Shown here one piece after another: positions 1-11,339 of a stretch of DNA of 64,000 nt; position 1 is the stretch's first letter; the number at the start of each line of letters is the position of its first letter. Under the pieces are notes generated by a model. It made no database searches. It saw nothing but the letters and a program-made list of their open reading frames with translations, and was not told the origin of the DNA. The stretch comes from Gonocerus acuteangulatus (taxonomy: Eukaryota > Arthropoda > Insecta > Hemiptera > Coreidae). The position numbers and the translations under genes are program-made. The stretch lies in NCBI GenBank assembly GCA_946811695.1, contig OX328124.1, forward strand, positions 93,401,176 to 93,465,175, read 5' to 3'.

Positions 1-813
1 TAGAAGCAGTTTCTCTAGGTTTCGATTATTCGTGAAAAATATAAAATAAAATCCTAAGCGGAAATAACTGCAGCTGCCTTCTCAACGTTCGCCCTAACAA
101 AACATGATTACCTATATGTCTCTGTTTTTCTGTTTTGTTTTACTAAAATACTCATTTCACTGTTAAATTTGAAACAAAAAAAAAACAACCAATTAAAAAG
201 TAAGTTAAACAAAAAACATAACCTCGTGTTCAAAAGAACAAAACTAACACTTTCGAAGATTTAAGCACTTTAATGACATTGGGTAATTGACATGGTCCTG
301 TCAAAAATTGCTTTGCAACTTTTTTTATAAAGAATTTTATAACATTACGAATGATCACATTCCACTTACCACGATTTTCCAACCATTTTCAAAATATTTA
401 CGAAAACATACTAAGATCCTGAAACTTTTTATGTCTATAATTTTTTTTCCCGAATATTTTCTAAACTCCAAGTGTAACCAAAACTCATAAATCTTAGTTT
501 GGATAAATTACAAACTTATAGAAAATATTTCAATTCAATCCAACAATTCTAAATACCCAAACCGAAAAACTATTTTTATCTAGTTTTCTCGAATATGGTT
601 ACAGATATCGCCTTGAAAATGGTTCCATTTGTTTTTTACGTTAGGAAACCTAAAATATGAGTACCTGGAAGCATATTAACTCGAAGACGTACGTGTTATA
701 GTTTTATTCGCTTGAATTTCTCTCCGAAAACCACGTTCCGGAGTTAACAATTTCAACGTTTCAAATTAGACAAAATATTTTTGTACCAAATTTCAGCAAC
801 ATCGGAGCAAACA

Positions 814-880
<67 letters not shown>

Positions 881-1105
881 AGATGGAACGGCATTTTTCT
901 CCAGCGGTGGTACTCCTCCTCACTTCTTCCCGGAATATTTCGATGGATTCATCTCCATCTTCTTCAGCCAGGTACTTGTTTCTTCCTCGGTGGTAGCCAA
1001 GGGAATGGTATGGGAATATTCCGGGAAGAAGTGAGGAGGAGTACCACCGCTGGAGAAAAATGCCGTTCCATCTAAAAATACTATCCCAGCGACGAAAAAT
1101 AACAT

Positions 1106-1165
<60 letters not shown>

Positions 1166-1270
1166 AATTTAAACCACCTTTATTTTCTAGTCGGCACATT
1201 TGGATTCCGTCATGATGTCAACCTCATAAGCGAGTTTCCTCCCTATGGAGGGAAGGAGGAAGCGCGCTAA
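1..1270 (+). mobile_element. Helitron-like non-autonomous repeat, copy A (5' end cut by window)
   Basis: The stretch shares ordered blocks with the fuller copy at 19312-21866: an 'AAGCACTT..TGACATTGG' block, a 'CCACTTACCACGATTTTCC' block, then 'ACCAAATTTCAGCAACATCGG' just before a (TA)n tract. It ends in a hairpin 'CTCCCTATGGAGGGAAGGAG' followed by GCGCTAA. A hairpin about 10 nt before a CTRR end is characteristic of Helitron-type elements; an internal AT microsatellite is typical of Helentron-derived short elements such as Drosophila DINE-1. That family assignment is inference, since no transposase is encoded here. The (TA)n tract is interrupted by a nested MITE at 877-1078. Confidence 0.6.
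877..1078. mobile_element. ~202-bp MITE with 63-bp terminal inverted repeats
   Basis: Bases 877-939 and 1015-1077/1078 are near-perfect reverse complements, starting TTTTAGATGGAACGGC and ending GCCGTTCCATCTAAAA. The element sits inside a (TA)n tract and is flanked by TA on both sides (875-876, 1079-1080), which suggests a Tc1/mariner-type insertion, although TA flanks inside a TA repeat are weak evidence. Only about 75 bp lie between the arms, so there is no coding capacity; short ORFs crossing it are by-products of the palindrome. Confidence 0.75.
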
Positions 1271-1275
1271 AAATA

Positions 1276-2489
1276 AATGTCAATTTGACATTTTCAATTT
1301 TATGCAGAATTTGATAAAGTTATAACCGGTTACTTAGAAAACCTGACAAAGGCCATTTCCATGGAAAGGTAGAACGTTAATTCATAATATTTCAATCTAA
1401 ATAATGATTTGCTGTTTTAGCTAAACATGTCAATATAAGCAATTTAAATACGCTTGGGAAAATTAAAGCACTGGCGAATAACAAATTCCATATTTCAATA
1501 AAATATTCCTAATTAATTTCGAAAGCTACACTTGGATGGTTCTTCTTTTAATTAAAACATTTAAATATGAAACACTGATTACTGTCTTCATACAAAAGCC
1601 AACATGTACAATTTGTTGGCCCTTTTTGTATTGATTTTGTTACTGCGCTTCTAGAATTAAATCGTTTAAATATTTAATCTAAAAACCGTCCGTCACGGAG
1701 GTTAGTTTACGCTCCATTCCAAATGATTGTTTTGAACACAATAATATTCTACGATGTGTTTCTATTCTCAACATTCAAACTAGTCGAATCCCAAATAAAC
1801 CGTGCTATAAGTAGATCATTCACACGGAACCCAGACTGCTTATCTCGACAAACATTACTGGAAAACAGCCACTGACAGTTGGATCTTATTTTAACGTTTT
1901 ACATTCCCCAAACATTCGCTGCTTGGTGCCGCTAGCAAAAGCTCGTAATTCTGGGCAGACGTGAAACACATCTCGTGTAGCTTTTAATGATATACAGTTT
2001 CTCTTCGTTTACCTTATTGCATCAATACTTCATAACCAACGTTACGAAACTTTAGTAGATTATGGAATTATCAAAATAATTGGCAATTGTTAGCTTATAA
2101 AACAAACTATTACATTCAACTGACAACGCTTGTTTTTGTCATGTTTTATCGAAATAGGTAATTAGTTTGTTTTGATGAAACCCCCTTTTAATAAACAGGA
2201 CGGTATGGACCATTACTGATTGCTATTCAAATATTTATTTTTACCCTCTGAAAACGCGCAGCGCCGTGCCTACTATATAATGGATTAATAAATTTTATTC
2301 GTAGTTGAAATACCATTTTGAGCCTTATATGCCAATAATATTTTGTATCTTGTGGGAGCATTGATACAATGAATATAAGTCCAAATTAATATAATTGTCA
2401 ATTCATGAAGAAAAGAAGGAGCTAAGAACGATAGTGGTCGTCCACTGGAAACGCCTTCTCGCAACAAGCTCCGGGATACAGGCGTCATT
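1276..2489. other. Unassigned AT-rich DNA
   Basis: No ORF with splice-like borders, tandem repeat or terminal repeat could be recognised here. The sequence is mostly unique-looking AT-rich DNA. Confidence 0.4.
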
Positions 2490-3180
2490 ATTACAGGGCG
2501 GGCACCAGCTAGTTTTAATGTCTGATTAAGGATACATTATTTATTCATTACTAGCTGTTAGCCAGTGTGCCATGCTACACCTACTTTCTGCCTATGACTC
2601 TCCCCGTATCAAGATCTACTTGATACGTAGTTGTCTATACCCAGTTACGAAAATCGGTCTAACGATGTGAATTTCTTTTAGGTCATAATGATACCGGCAG
2701 AGGCCAGCACAACAGCACTTCATCTAACAGCCGGCAGAGCCTGCGAGTAGATAGCTCTTTTCAAAGAATAGCCAGCGCTCCTTAGTTAGACAGTGACTGT
2801 TGAAATAAAATTGAAATATACTGCATTACATGATTATATAATGATGTAAAGTCTTCAATGAGTTCGAGTTAGTCTAATTATCAGGAACATCAGGAAATAA
2901 ATTGAAGACATTATTCAAAATGGCTGTCGATTCAAAATGGCCGTCACAATCTGAATGGTTCAATGTAGCCAATTTTTCTTGGACAAAACATTTGACCTTT
3001 TGACCAAATTTTGAAATTTGACTATTTTGACCTAGCCTAGGAGATTTCTCGTCTCAAGACCTATCTGTGTGCAAAGTTTGGTCAAAATCGGTTAAACGGT
3101 GTAGATTTGTATAAGGAAGAAACGAACAAATAAACAGAAAAACGGACAGACTCGTGATTTTTATATATATACATGAACCC
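2490..3180. repeat. Dispersed insect-type repeat (CTAGCTG start, 'CAAAATCGGTT' end)
   Basis: It opens near 'GGGCACCAGCTAGT' and 'ACTAGCTGTTAGCCAG', motifs common at the ends of dispersed arthropod repeats. It closes with 'GCAAAGTTTGGTCAAAATCGG', then 'GAACAAATAAACAGAAAAACG' and a short AT tract. The closing block resembles the pre-microsatellite block of the Helitron-like family in this window ('AAATTTCATCAAAATCGG'). Family is not established. Confidence 0.4.
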
Positions 3181-3435
3181 AGGGGAATTATATTTCCTTG
3201 ATAGCAGCAACTAATAACGAGGCCAATCAAAGATGAATGCATATCAAAGATTACGTTAGATGGACTCAATCCGCACAAAAAGAAATATTTTTGGTATTTA
3301 TTTATTAATAATTAAAATTAACAACCTGTTCTAGATACGACATACAAATCTTGTGTAATTATTATTTAGTCGATAGTGCCACTTTCGATACACATTATAG
3401 GAAATTAAAGTAAAAATAAAAACTTAGGCATAAGT

Positions 3436-3525
3436 GAGAGAGAGAACATGGAAAATCTGATAACAATTAAGTAATTTAATATATTACTTAATTATTTATT
3501 ATAAAATTTTCCATGTTCTCTCTCT
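3436..3525. repeat. Imperfect ~90-bp inverted repeat
   Basis: The arm GAGAGAGAGAACATGGAAAAT at about 3436-3456 is matched by its reverse complement at about 3505-3525. A second inner pair, AATTAAGTAAT / ATTACTTAATT, lies between. Transcribed, it would fold into a two-part hairpin. It could be a miniature foldback element. Confidence 0.6.
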
Positions 3526-3814
3526 TCATATTATGAAGAACAAAAATATATTACAGAGTTATAAATGTACTACAGATAAAGAAATAAAACGGAGTCTCAG
3601 CGAGAAATCCTTAGAAATAACAAGGGAAATAGAAGATTTCCTTAATACTAGTAAAAAAGAACAAAGGAAAGAGTTCTGAAGTGAAGAACAACAGAGAAAA
3701 AGGTTCTCCGACGAATTCATCTAGTACTGAATCAATAACAAGCGGCATCGTGTAACAGCTTCAATTCATTTTTGATCTGTAGCACGAATCCGCTTGTAGT
3801 ACGTAGTCCCTCGC

Positions 3815-3935
3815 TTGAACACGCACCCAGTGAATTAACATGCCATGCTGTGATAAGAAACTCTTTAGCGTTACTAAGAAGACATCAGAGCGCAGAACGG
3901 GAGAAAATGTGTTTCAATCTCAGTGAAGAGCGTTA
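3815..3935. repeat. SINE-like fragment sharing a core with 4870-4975
   Basis: The block 'CATGCTGTGATA.GAA.CT.T.TAGC' followed by a tRNA-T-arm-like segment occurs here and again at about 4880-4970. There it ends in 'GTCAGGGTTCAAATTCCTGAC', a T-arm-like hairpin resembling a pol III box B. This suggests two diverged copies of a tRNA-derived SINE; length and 3' ends are unclear. Confidence 0.3.
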
Positions 3936-4704
3936 GGGTGCACCTACATTGGACCCGATCCGATCCGATCCGATAGCCTCCGAATGACGGAAGAAAAACA
4001 AACTCATGCATATCAATAGAGGAGCCTACATTGGTCGCGACCCGACCCGATCTGATCCGATCCGATCGCCAACGATTCTAGGTCGTTCAAACTTGTTTGA
4101 TTCTAGACCAATTTGGGACCGACGACGCAAAATGGCGGCAAACAACGTATTGTGTTTCAAAAAGGTCTACAGACTCTACATCGTTACCGATTTCAATGAT
4201 TTTTTTTTTAAATTAAAGCTAATAATATTTAGAACAGCTTTGTCAATTAACGTTTTTGTTTTTTGTTTCCCTTGTTTATTAAATTACTAAAGATGTTTAT
4301 AACCATCCAATGTTTACAACCTTCCAATGTTTATAACCTTCTTATGCTTATAACCTTCTAGCTACCTTTCTTATAAATAATTTTAAAATATGGATACTAA
4401 TGCTTAAAAATTAACTGTTACACAATGATTTATTTTTTTGGGACTGATATACCAGAATATTGATTGGCCTCTCAACTCCTCCTTTATACCTTCAACATTT
4501 AACCTAATCGAAGGTTGCTATGCTTATTAGGTTGTATTTCTTAAATTAATAACTCATTTTCACTTCGCTGCAAGGTCATTACTGACGAGTTGTGACTAAA
4601 TCGGATCGGGTCGGGACCAATGTAAGCACTCACGTCGGCCGTTGTCGGTCAAAAGATATTGGATTGGATCGGGAGAAATATGGGTCCAATGTAGGTGCAG
4701 CTTT
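3936..4704. mobile_element. Harbinger-like MITE with GATCC-rich ends
   Basis: Inverted ends 'GTGCACCTACATTGGACCC' (from about 3938) and 'GGGTCCAATGTAGGTGCA' (to about 4699) bracket about 770 bp. A second inner inverted pair, 'CCTACATTGGTC.CGACCCGA' and 'TCGGGTCGGGACCAATGTA', lies inside each end together with repeated GATCCGATCC. TTA flanks both sides, which would fit a PIF/Harbinger 3-bp target duplication, but the outermost bases of the arms differ, so the class is tentative. No transposase ORF is present. Confidence 0.5.
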
Positions 4705-5010
4705 AGAAAGAAAGAATTAAAAATTAAATCACCGATGGAGTACATCGTTAGGAAAACATATTTAACAAATTACCAATGTAAGTGATAATGCCACGTGCCT
4801 CGTGCCATGTGTATGTATAGTCCAGTTTTTGGCAATACGAGTCTACCTTTTTTCAGAAGATTTAAGTCCTTTAGATGAACTCACCATGCTGTGATATGAA
4901 GCTTTGTAGCCAAATTGACAAGGCACACAAGCGTAAAACGAAGGTCAGGGTTCAAATTCCTGACTGGAAAATAGTTATTTCCAAACAAATAAAGATTTTA
5001 AAATTATTTT

Positions 5011-5250
5011 TTGATTCGAATATTCATTTATAGTGAACGAACTGTTTACCGGTGGTTGTCCAGGTTTCGAAGTGGACATTTTGACCTTGACAAGGAGGAG
5101 CGAGGAAGGCCAGAAACCAAGCTTGACAATGACCACCTGAAAGAAAGGGTTGAAGCTTGTCCCTCAAAAAGCACTAGGGAATATGCCAAAGAACGCGGAG
5201 TAGGAGCCACAACAGTTTCAAGACGTTCGAAGGAAATCGGCCAAAACTGA
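5011..5250 (+). pseudogene. Mariner transposase DNA-binding domain remnant
   Basis: The conceptual peptide contains TVYRWLSRFRSGHFDLDKEE, then GRPETKLDNDHLKERVEACP and STREYAKERGVGATTVSRR. This order matches the N-terminal paired-type helix-turn-helix half of mariner (Mos1-like) transposases: helix-turn-helix 1, a GRP linker, then helix-turn-helix 2. It stops directly after the second helix-turn-helix. No catalytic DDD domain, HVNDIAS-like linker or inverted termini could be found downstream. The initiator region is also truncated, with only about ten codons before the first helix. It is most simply a truncated dead copy; a domestic DNA-binding ORF cannot be excluded. Confidence 0.75.
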
Positions 5251-5856
5251 CATTTCATACGGTACAGCCTCATAGTAAGTTTTTGCAGAAAATACTCATT
5301 AAATGAAAATAAAAACGTTCAATTTTACATTGCCTTGTTTAGAATAAATAAAAAAAAAATATCTACGACAATTATACTGTAAAGAATCAGATAAAGACCG
5401 CCAGAGCCTGATCTTTTTGCAGTATTGACGTCTCAACTTAATCTATTTGTAGAAGTTATAATGGAAAATTTAAGTCGAAAGTTTGAGCTTTCAAAGTCCA
5501 TCTCCTGCCCATGATGTCTGGGAGAATTTCCTATTGGCGACTCTCGAGGGTTCAGCTGAGAACAATAGCAGATCCAAATCTTTTGTTGATTTGCTAAGGT
5601 GTCCATAAGCTTAAAAATGAATACAAGAAAATACTGCTTTACAATTTCTTTATTTAGGTGAAATCAATGGACTCGAGGATGTCGCCACAAATGTATGTTT
5701 TATATGTGATAAATACAGTTTATAAATTTCGATAATTTACAGTAGTACACAAATTGCTGACAGTTTGACGTTACTAATATTAGTTTATATTGTGCAAATA
5801 GATTAAAAAACATTTGTAGTACAACAAAAAATGAACATGACTCTGTATATATACAC

Positions 5857-5862
<6 letters not shown>
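5251..5862. other. Unassigned AT-rich DNA
   Basis: No gene or repeat recognised; no continuation of the mariner transposase could be read in any frame. Confidence 0.35.
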
Positions 5863-5920
<58 letters not shown>

Positions 5921-6002
5921 ATTACTTGAGTTCAAAACTCGAACGCACATATATGTATTTTTTCTAAAGATTAATATTTTATTGATTGTTATATTGTTCA
6001 AT

Positions 6003-6036
<34 letters not shown>

Positions 6037-6076
6037 GGCGCATGGACATAAATCTTGGCCATTAGCGCCGATTGTT
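5863..6076. repeat. (TA)n, then poly(T) plus SINE-like tail
   Basis: A (TA)n tract of about 55 bp is followed at 6006-6034 by a pure T run and then 'GGCGCATGGACATAAATC..GGCCATTAGCGCC'. The T run plus 'ATTAGCGCC' recurs at 15572-15632 (minus-strand SINE), so this is probably the A-tail end of a truncated minus-strand SINE. Confidence 0.5.
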
Positions 6077-7604
6077 CAATAATGTTTGCAAAATATATTG
6101 AAGTAGAGTTGTAAAGATATAATTTATGCTTATTTTTTTCTATATTCTTGTAAGTTTGTCTTGTTGAGGTAGTTGAGTGTTTTCTACATATTTACTCCCA
6201 TAACCGTACAATCTGGTCATATTGTGAGATTCTTTATCTGTAAAAATATAGTCAGTATGTACTTTACATGCAGTGGTGTGTCCTATGTGCAGATGTCTCT
6301 ATCGTCTTTTCATGCGATGTATGCATCATATCGATTCATAAGTAACTCGATTTTTGTAATAATTGGTTTATTTAACATCATTTTAAGTTTGCTTACAAAA
6401 AGAAACAATTAAAATACAGAATTTAATTAACTCAAATGATATCAAGCTAAAAAAAATAAAATTAAAAAAAAATAAAAATAAAAATTAAATATCAAGCTGA
6501 TAGTGAACAAATGCAACAAAATGATAATCTTAAATCAAAAAAATAAAATAATAATAAATAAGAAAAATCAACGATACTGATTAGATCAGTTTGGAAGGAG
6601 CTAATCGGATTAGGATCAGGATTTAGTGGCGATTAACATTTTATCATGTTTTTACGCCAGCACCTACATTGTTTTATATAATTAGCATATCCATTCTCTT
6701 AGGTGGTACTATTTCATACAGATTAAAAAGGACATTTTTAAGGGAAGACCTGTAAAATTATATTTGTTAGGAGGATTAACAGAGAGCTACCTTCCATTTT
6801 TTTTTCTTCACCTTTTCTTCTTTTATTTATTGATTTTTTTTTTATTATTTTATTTTTTTTCTTTTTCTTTTTCTTTTTTTCTTTCTTCCTCTTTTTTTTT
6901 CTTTTTTTTCATTTTCATTAAGATAGCCCATTACATTGATGTTATTATATATACTGGTAAATTAAACTATTACAAATGTAACAATGGATTCATTTCGTTT
7001 ATGTTTAGCATGTGACTTACTTAAAAAGTACTTAAAAAATTTACAAAGATATAGTTCTGAATTGGGAAATACAGTTTAATAGAACCAAAATTACAGTTTT
7101 CAAGGAGCTAATCGTTATTGGCACCTACATTCTGATACTTTTTGTCCTTTAGTATCAATGGAGCCTTCCAGGGGGTTTTCTTGAGTGATTTTGGAAGAAA
7201 AGTTCTAAGCTTTGTAAAGGCAGTTTGAAAAAAGAATAATGAGAGTTCTTGTAGGAAACCCTAAAATTTGGATCTAAACTTTCGACAGTGTAGTCAATTA
7301 ATCTAGATAAATGTATTCTAAAACGATTTAAAAGTAATTGTTTTAACAGAATAATGTGGTTAATTTATTACTCTTTAAAGCTTTGCGAAAGTATTTGCGT
7401 TTGTGGAGGAATCAATTTTTTCAGAAACAACATGGGTTTTTTTCTGAGTAATTATCAAATTTTTTCTTGTTCTTTGGCGGTCAAGCTATGACAAAATTTA
7501 ATTTTGACATTAAGGCTCCTGCAGCAATCTGGAATTCCTGGCTAGACAAATAAACCTTTCTAGATGTAGCAGCTGGAAACACAAAAAGCTATTCTCTTTT
7601 GATT
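6077..7604. other. AT-rich, low-complexity DNA
   Basis: T-rich simple sequence (6795-6920) and A-rich simple sequence (6450-6560) dominate. 'GGAGCTAATCG' occurs at 6597 and 7103 and 'GCACCTACATT' at 6660 and 7121, hinting at a degraded MITE, but no paired termini could be fixed. The ORFs here are simple-sequence artefacts. Confidence 0.35.
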
Positions 7605-7644
7605 AAAATTAATATGGATTTCCGGCCCACAGCAGACCAGACAA

Positions 7645-7836
7645 TTGATGGATCTATTTCTTACTGCTGGATGTGGGTTCCCTTCGAAGCTAGTTAGTAG
7701 TGGATTTGTGGGTTCAGGAGATGGTCAAAGTCTGCGGAGGATAATGAGACCAACATGGAGTAATCAAGACAACGACAATAGGACGACAGGAAGTGTATCG
7801 AGCAACTCTCTATCAAGGAACCCCCTTCGACGGTAA
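7645..7836 (+). CDS. Possible small exon, unidentified
   Basis: A 63-codon open stretch ends SRNPLRR followed directly by G|GTAAAC, a plausible 5' splice site. Base composition is less AT-rich than its surroundings and the peptide (RPTWSNQDNDNRTTGSVSS) is not simple sequence. No convincing acceptor with a pyrimidine tract was found upstream, no partner exon in a matching frame is visible, and the peptide is not recognised. It could be chance. Confidence 0.2.
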   Translation: MMDLFLTAGCGFPSKLVSSGFVGSGDGQSLRRIMRPTWSNQDNDNRTTGSVSSNSLSRNPLRR

Positions 7837-7839
7837 ACA

Positions 7840-8524
7840 GAATTAAGGAATTACCAATCAGGGTTGCCACTCTAAGGATTCACTCTCTGGGATTAGGGAT
7901 CGATGGGGTCCTTCCTAAATTCCCATTTACACTATTCGAGACTATTTCACCCCCCCCCCCCCACCCTTATCTTGCGGCAAGCGAACCAGCTTGCATTAAA
8001 TTAATTTACCGTAACTTGCTATTTATACTAGAATTACTTACACAGATTACAATGTATACGTTAGAATACCACATAGGTGCTTAGAAACGCAAAAATGTAC
8101 GTGGAAAACATTATTACCGTAACGTATTTCCAAGAACATCTTGTTGAAAATCTCGGAAAAGCTACTGGCTGATTGTGAAATTCCTGTGAATCGGGTATTT
8201 TCCTTTCTGAGTCAATGAGAAAAACCAAGTTTTCTTTTTTATTGAAATTATCCGGAAATGAAGAATTATTCATATATATTTTTCCCAGGTAATTTCATAG
8301 CACTTATTATATTAATTATTTTGAACTTCCAACAGTTTGATTAAACTGCAACTTCCTATCTGCGTGAAATATTTAATTAAAAATATTATTAGAAAGGATG
8401 CCAACAATTGTTTAATAATTGACGTCAAAAGGTGTTAATAACATATTTCCTAGATTTTATCAATTTTATTTTTAATTACAAGGCAATTAATGTCTCCTTT
8501 TTGCGATGAATTTACGCGTCAAGT
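7840..8524. other. Unassigned, with short poly(C)
   Basis: Apart from a C run at about 7950-7962, no structure was recognised. Confidence 0.3.
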
Positions 8525-8786
8525 CATGGGCGTATATAAGGAGGGGCTTTTACCCCCCCCCCCCCCCCCCGAAATTTTGTTTTGATCGGTAAAAATTTCA
8601 TAAAACCCTTAAACATAAATTAAATAAGATCACTCAGTTCATAAAAAATATTATATTTTGGATTTAATAGCGTTATAGTTAGCTAAGTTCTAAATTGTTA
8701 GTATTCCATACACCGGAAATGGTCTCAGCCCCCGCCCCCGAAATTTTCCCAGCCCCTGCCGAAATTATTTTCTATATACGCCCATG
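8525..8786. mobile_element. ~262-bp hAT-like MITE
   Basis: Termini CATGGGCGTATATA and TATATACGCCCATG are perfect inverted repeats. Flanking octamers CGTCAAGT (8517-8524) and CGTAAAAT (8787-8794) match at 6 of 8 positions, compatible with an eroded 8-bp duplication of hAT type. Subterminal poly(C)-GAAATTTTG on one side and CCCCGAAATTTTCC on the other are related. No coding capacity. Confidence 0.6.
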
Positions 8787-8822
8787 CGTAAAATCCGCAT
8801 TCGAGCCAAATTCGAGGGTATC

Positions 8823-9602
8823 ATCTTACACAGGTTTAGCTCCTTAATCTCTTGTAAATAGATAATATCTTACACAGGTTTAGCTCCTTGATCTCTTGTA
8901 AATGGATAATATCTTACACAGGTTTAGCTCCTTGATCTATTGTAAATGGATAATATCTTACACAGGTTTAGCTCCTTGATCTATTGTAAATGGATAATAT
9001 CTTACACAGGTTTAGCTCCTTGATCTCTTGTAAATGGATAATATCTTACACAGGTTTAGCTCCTTGATCTCTTGTAAATGGATAATATCTTACACAGGTT
9101 TAGCTCCTTGATCTCTTGTAAATGGATAATATCTTACACAGGTTTAGCTCCTTGATCTCTTGTAAATGGATAATATCTTACACAGGTTTAGCTCCTTGAT
9201 CTCTTGTAAATGGATAATATCTTACACAGGTTTAGCTCCTTAATCTCTTGTAAATGGATAATATCTTACACAGGTTTAGCTCCTTGATCTCTTGTAAATG
9301 GATAATATCTTACACAGATTTAGCTCCTTGATCTCTTGTAAATGGATAATATCTTACACAGGTTTAGCTCCTTGATCTCTTGTAAATGGATAATATCTTA
9401 CACAGGTTTAGCTCCTTGATCTCTTGTAAATTGATAATATCTTACACAGGTTTAGCTCCTTGATCTCATGTAAATAGATAATATCTTACACAGGCTTAGC
9501 TCCTTGATCTCTTGTAAATAGATAATATCTTACACAGGCTTAGCTCCTTGATCTCTTGTAAATAGATAATATCTTACACAGGTTTAGCTCCTTAATCTTA
9601 GT
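8823..9602. repeat. 44-bp satellite, about 17.7 copies
   Basis: Unit: CTTACACAGGTTTAGCTCCT, then TGATCTCTTGTAAATGGATA, then ATAT. Copies are nearly identical in the middle of the array and slightly more diverged at both ends (TTAATCT, AAATAG variants), the usual outcome of unequal exchange. Period 44 is not a multiple of 3 and the unit has stops in frame, so it is not coding. Confidence 0.95.
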
Positions 9603-9890
9603 AAACAGACCGTAATCACGCTGATGAACAATAAGAAGCTATCATGTAATGATTATCATATTCTTAGCATGTGTTAACTTGCAGTACATTTCTAAATATA
9701 CACTAAAATATGCATAAATCCTTATCGATAAACTATTATTACTCTCCATGACCTCAAATGCAGAGATGGACATATTTATTTTTGCAAAATGTGAAGCTCT
9801 AAATCAAAATTTCTGGCTTGCGCCAGTGCATGTTTTTTTTTTTCTATTTTCCACGTAACATTGTTACGTTTTAGTGTTTGATGATGGAGT

Positions 9891-10028
9891 ATAGCGCGGT
9901 TTCTCTCTCCCTCCATGGCAAGGGAGAAACCGCTTATGAAGATGACCTCACGACGAAATGCGAAGTGCCGAATAGAAAATTTCATGTTTCATAACCCATA
10001 GATCACGAAAATAACTTAGGCAAAAATT

Positions 10029-10071
<43 letters not shown>

Positions 10072-10920
10072 GATACAAATGCACAATACTACAACATGAT
10101 GATGATCATGATACAAGTATCGAATGTTAAAATCACCACTTTCCAACGTGAAAAAAAGTGTATTCATTACTTTGCTTTTGGACAGTCAAAAAGTCGGCGG
10201 AGTAAACTTGGATTCAAAAGTTTGCCGTACATCAGTCAAACAGCAATCAGTATAGATTGAAAATTAAAAGTAGAGAGTACGCTTCAGAACATGGAAACGG
10301 CAAAGGGGTGTCATTTAATGCCAGCATTTAATGTCATTAAGCAGGCAGCAAGGAAATTATGCATAGTCATTTGTGTAGGAATTAATTTTTCAGAAATTGC
10401 ATTTAAATTTGTTGGTTGCGTTAGGGCATAAGAAAGTATTAGAAAACAATTTTATTAATAGACATGAATAGATTTTGGATCTTAGTATATTTTCTAAAAT
10501 ATCTTGAAATCGGTTGGGAAATCGTGTAAGTGGAAGGTAAATATTTGAGAGGTTACTATTTTTTTTAATATAGGTTTTAATGTAATTTTCAATAGGGAGA
10601 TGTCGATCAGAGAAATAACTGCTTAAAACGTCGAACCAAACTTTTTAGGTGGTTGTTGTTGTTTTTTAAGTGCATTTAACAGTAAAATAAGTATTTTAAT
10701 AAAACAAGATAGGAAAATGAGAAATATAGTTATAGTGTTTCCAAAAGTGAACGTTGACAAAAAGGATGAAGTAATTTCCGCTTAGGATACAATCAGTTTC
10801 CTGTTAAGGAGCTTAAAATTTTATATTACTTCTCTTTGAGAATATAAATTAATAAATGCTTCTGTTGCTTTACTAATGGTATTAAAGGAGCCGTGCTAAG
10901 ATAACGCAGTTCCTGTTCTA
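9891..10920 (-). mobile_element. Helitron-like repeat, copy B
   Basis: Read on the minus strand it begins 'CAGGAACTGCGTTATCTTAG' (10915-10896) and ends at 9891 after a hairpin (CCTCCATGGCAAGGGAG region), with a (TA)n tract at about 10030-10070. The 'GCCGAATAGAAAATTTC..GTTTC' block next to the (TA)n is the family's conserved 3' block. A second MITE-like piece (CGATACAAATGCA, 10071 to about 10290) related to 14125-14382 is nested next to the microsatellite. Confidence 0.6.
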
Positions 10921-10929
10921 AAGGGAGTA

Positions 10930-11330
10930 TCCCCTTGGTAGTCGCCTTAAGTCAGCCATTTCATCGTCAGATTTACTGTCTTGCAACCTGCTGGAGGAGT
11001 CGGCAGAGTGATATCTACAAAGAGTGGATTTCCGCAGTAGCTGTGGTTGTCGTACAACTTAATGCATCGTGTTTTAATAAATTCTTTAACAACAGGTACC
11101 TCAAGTTCTTCCTGCAGTACTTCGTTTCGTCTGCACTGATATGACGTACCCAGGTCACATTTCCTTATGATCCTGACTTGGATCTTCCGTAGTGGGGTCG
11201 GATAAAGGTATGTCACGAAAGATACACCATGGGTTAGCTAGGTGTTATTATGGCTTTGTATATTCTAATTTTGAGCCTGAGTGAAGGTTAGCCTGACATA
11301 AGGAGATGGTTGAGCCTCGCTGTTTGTTCT
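10930..11330 (-). pseudogene. Jockey-like LINE reverse-transcriptase C-terminal remnant
   Basis: Reading the minus strand in shifting frames gives KIRIYKAIITP, then LYPTPLRKIQVRIIRK, then NEVLQEELEVPVVKEFIK. These correspond in order to the 'K.L.IYKAII.P' stretch, the 'KIQ...N..LR.I' stretch and the 'NE.L..DL.IP.V.EEIK' stretch at the end of Jockey-clade ORF2 proteins. At least one frameshift and one stop interrupt it, and the catalytic RT motifs are missing. It abuts Helitron-like copy B, whose insertion may have cut it. Confidence 0.7.
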
Positions 11331-11339
11331 CTTGCTACG

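Noticed and set aside
4920..4975. Possible tRNA gene
   Set aside because: Only a T-arm-like hairpin is present; no acceptor stem or anticodon arm could be drawn, so a SINE fragment is more likely.
8823..9602. CRISPR-like regular repeat
   Set aside because: It is an uninterrupted 44-bp tandem with no unique spacers, in eukaryotic-type DNA.
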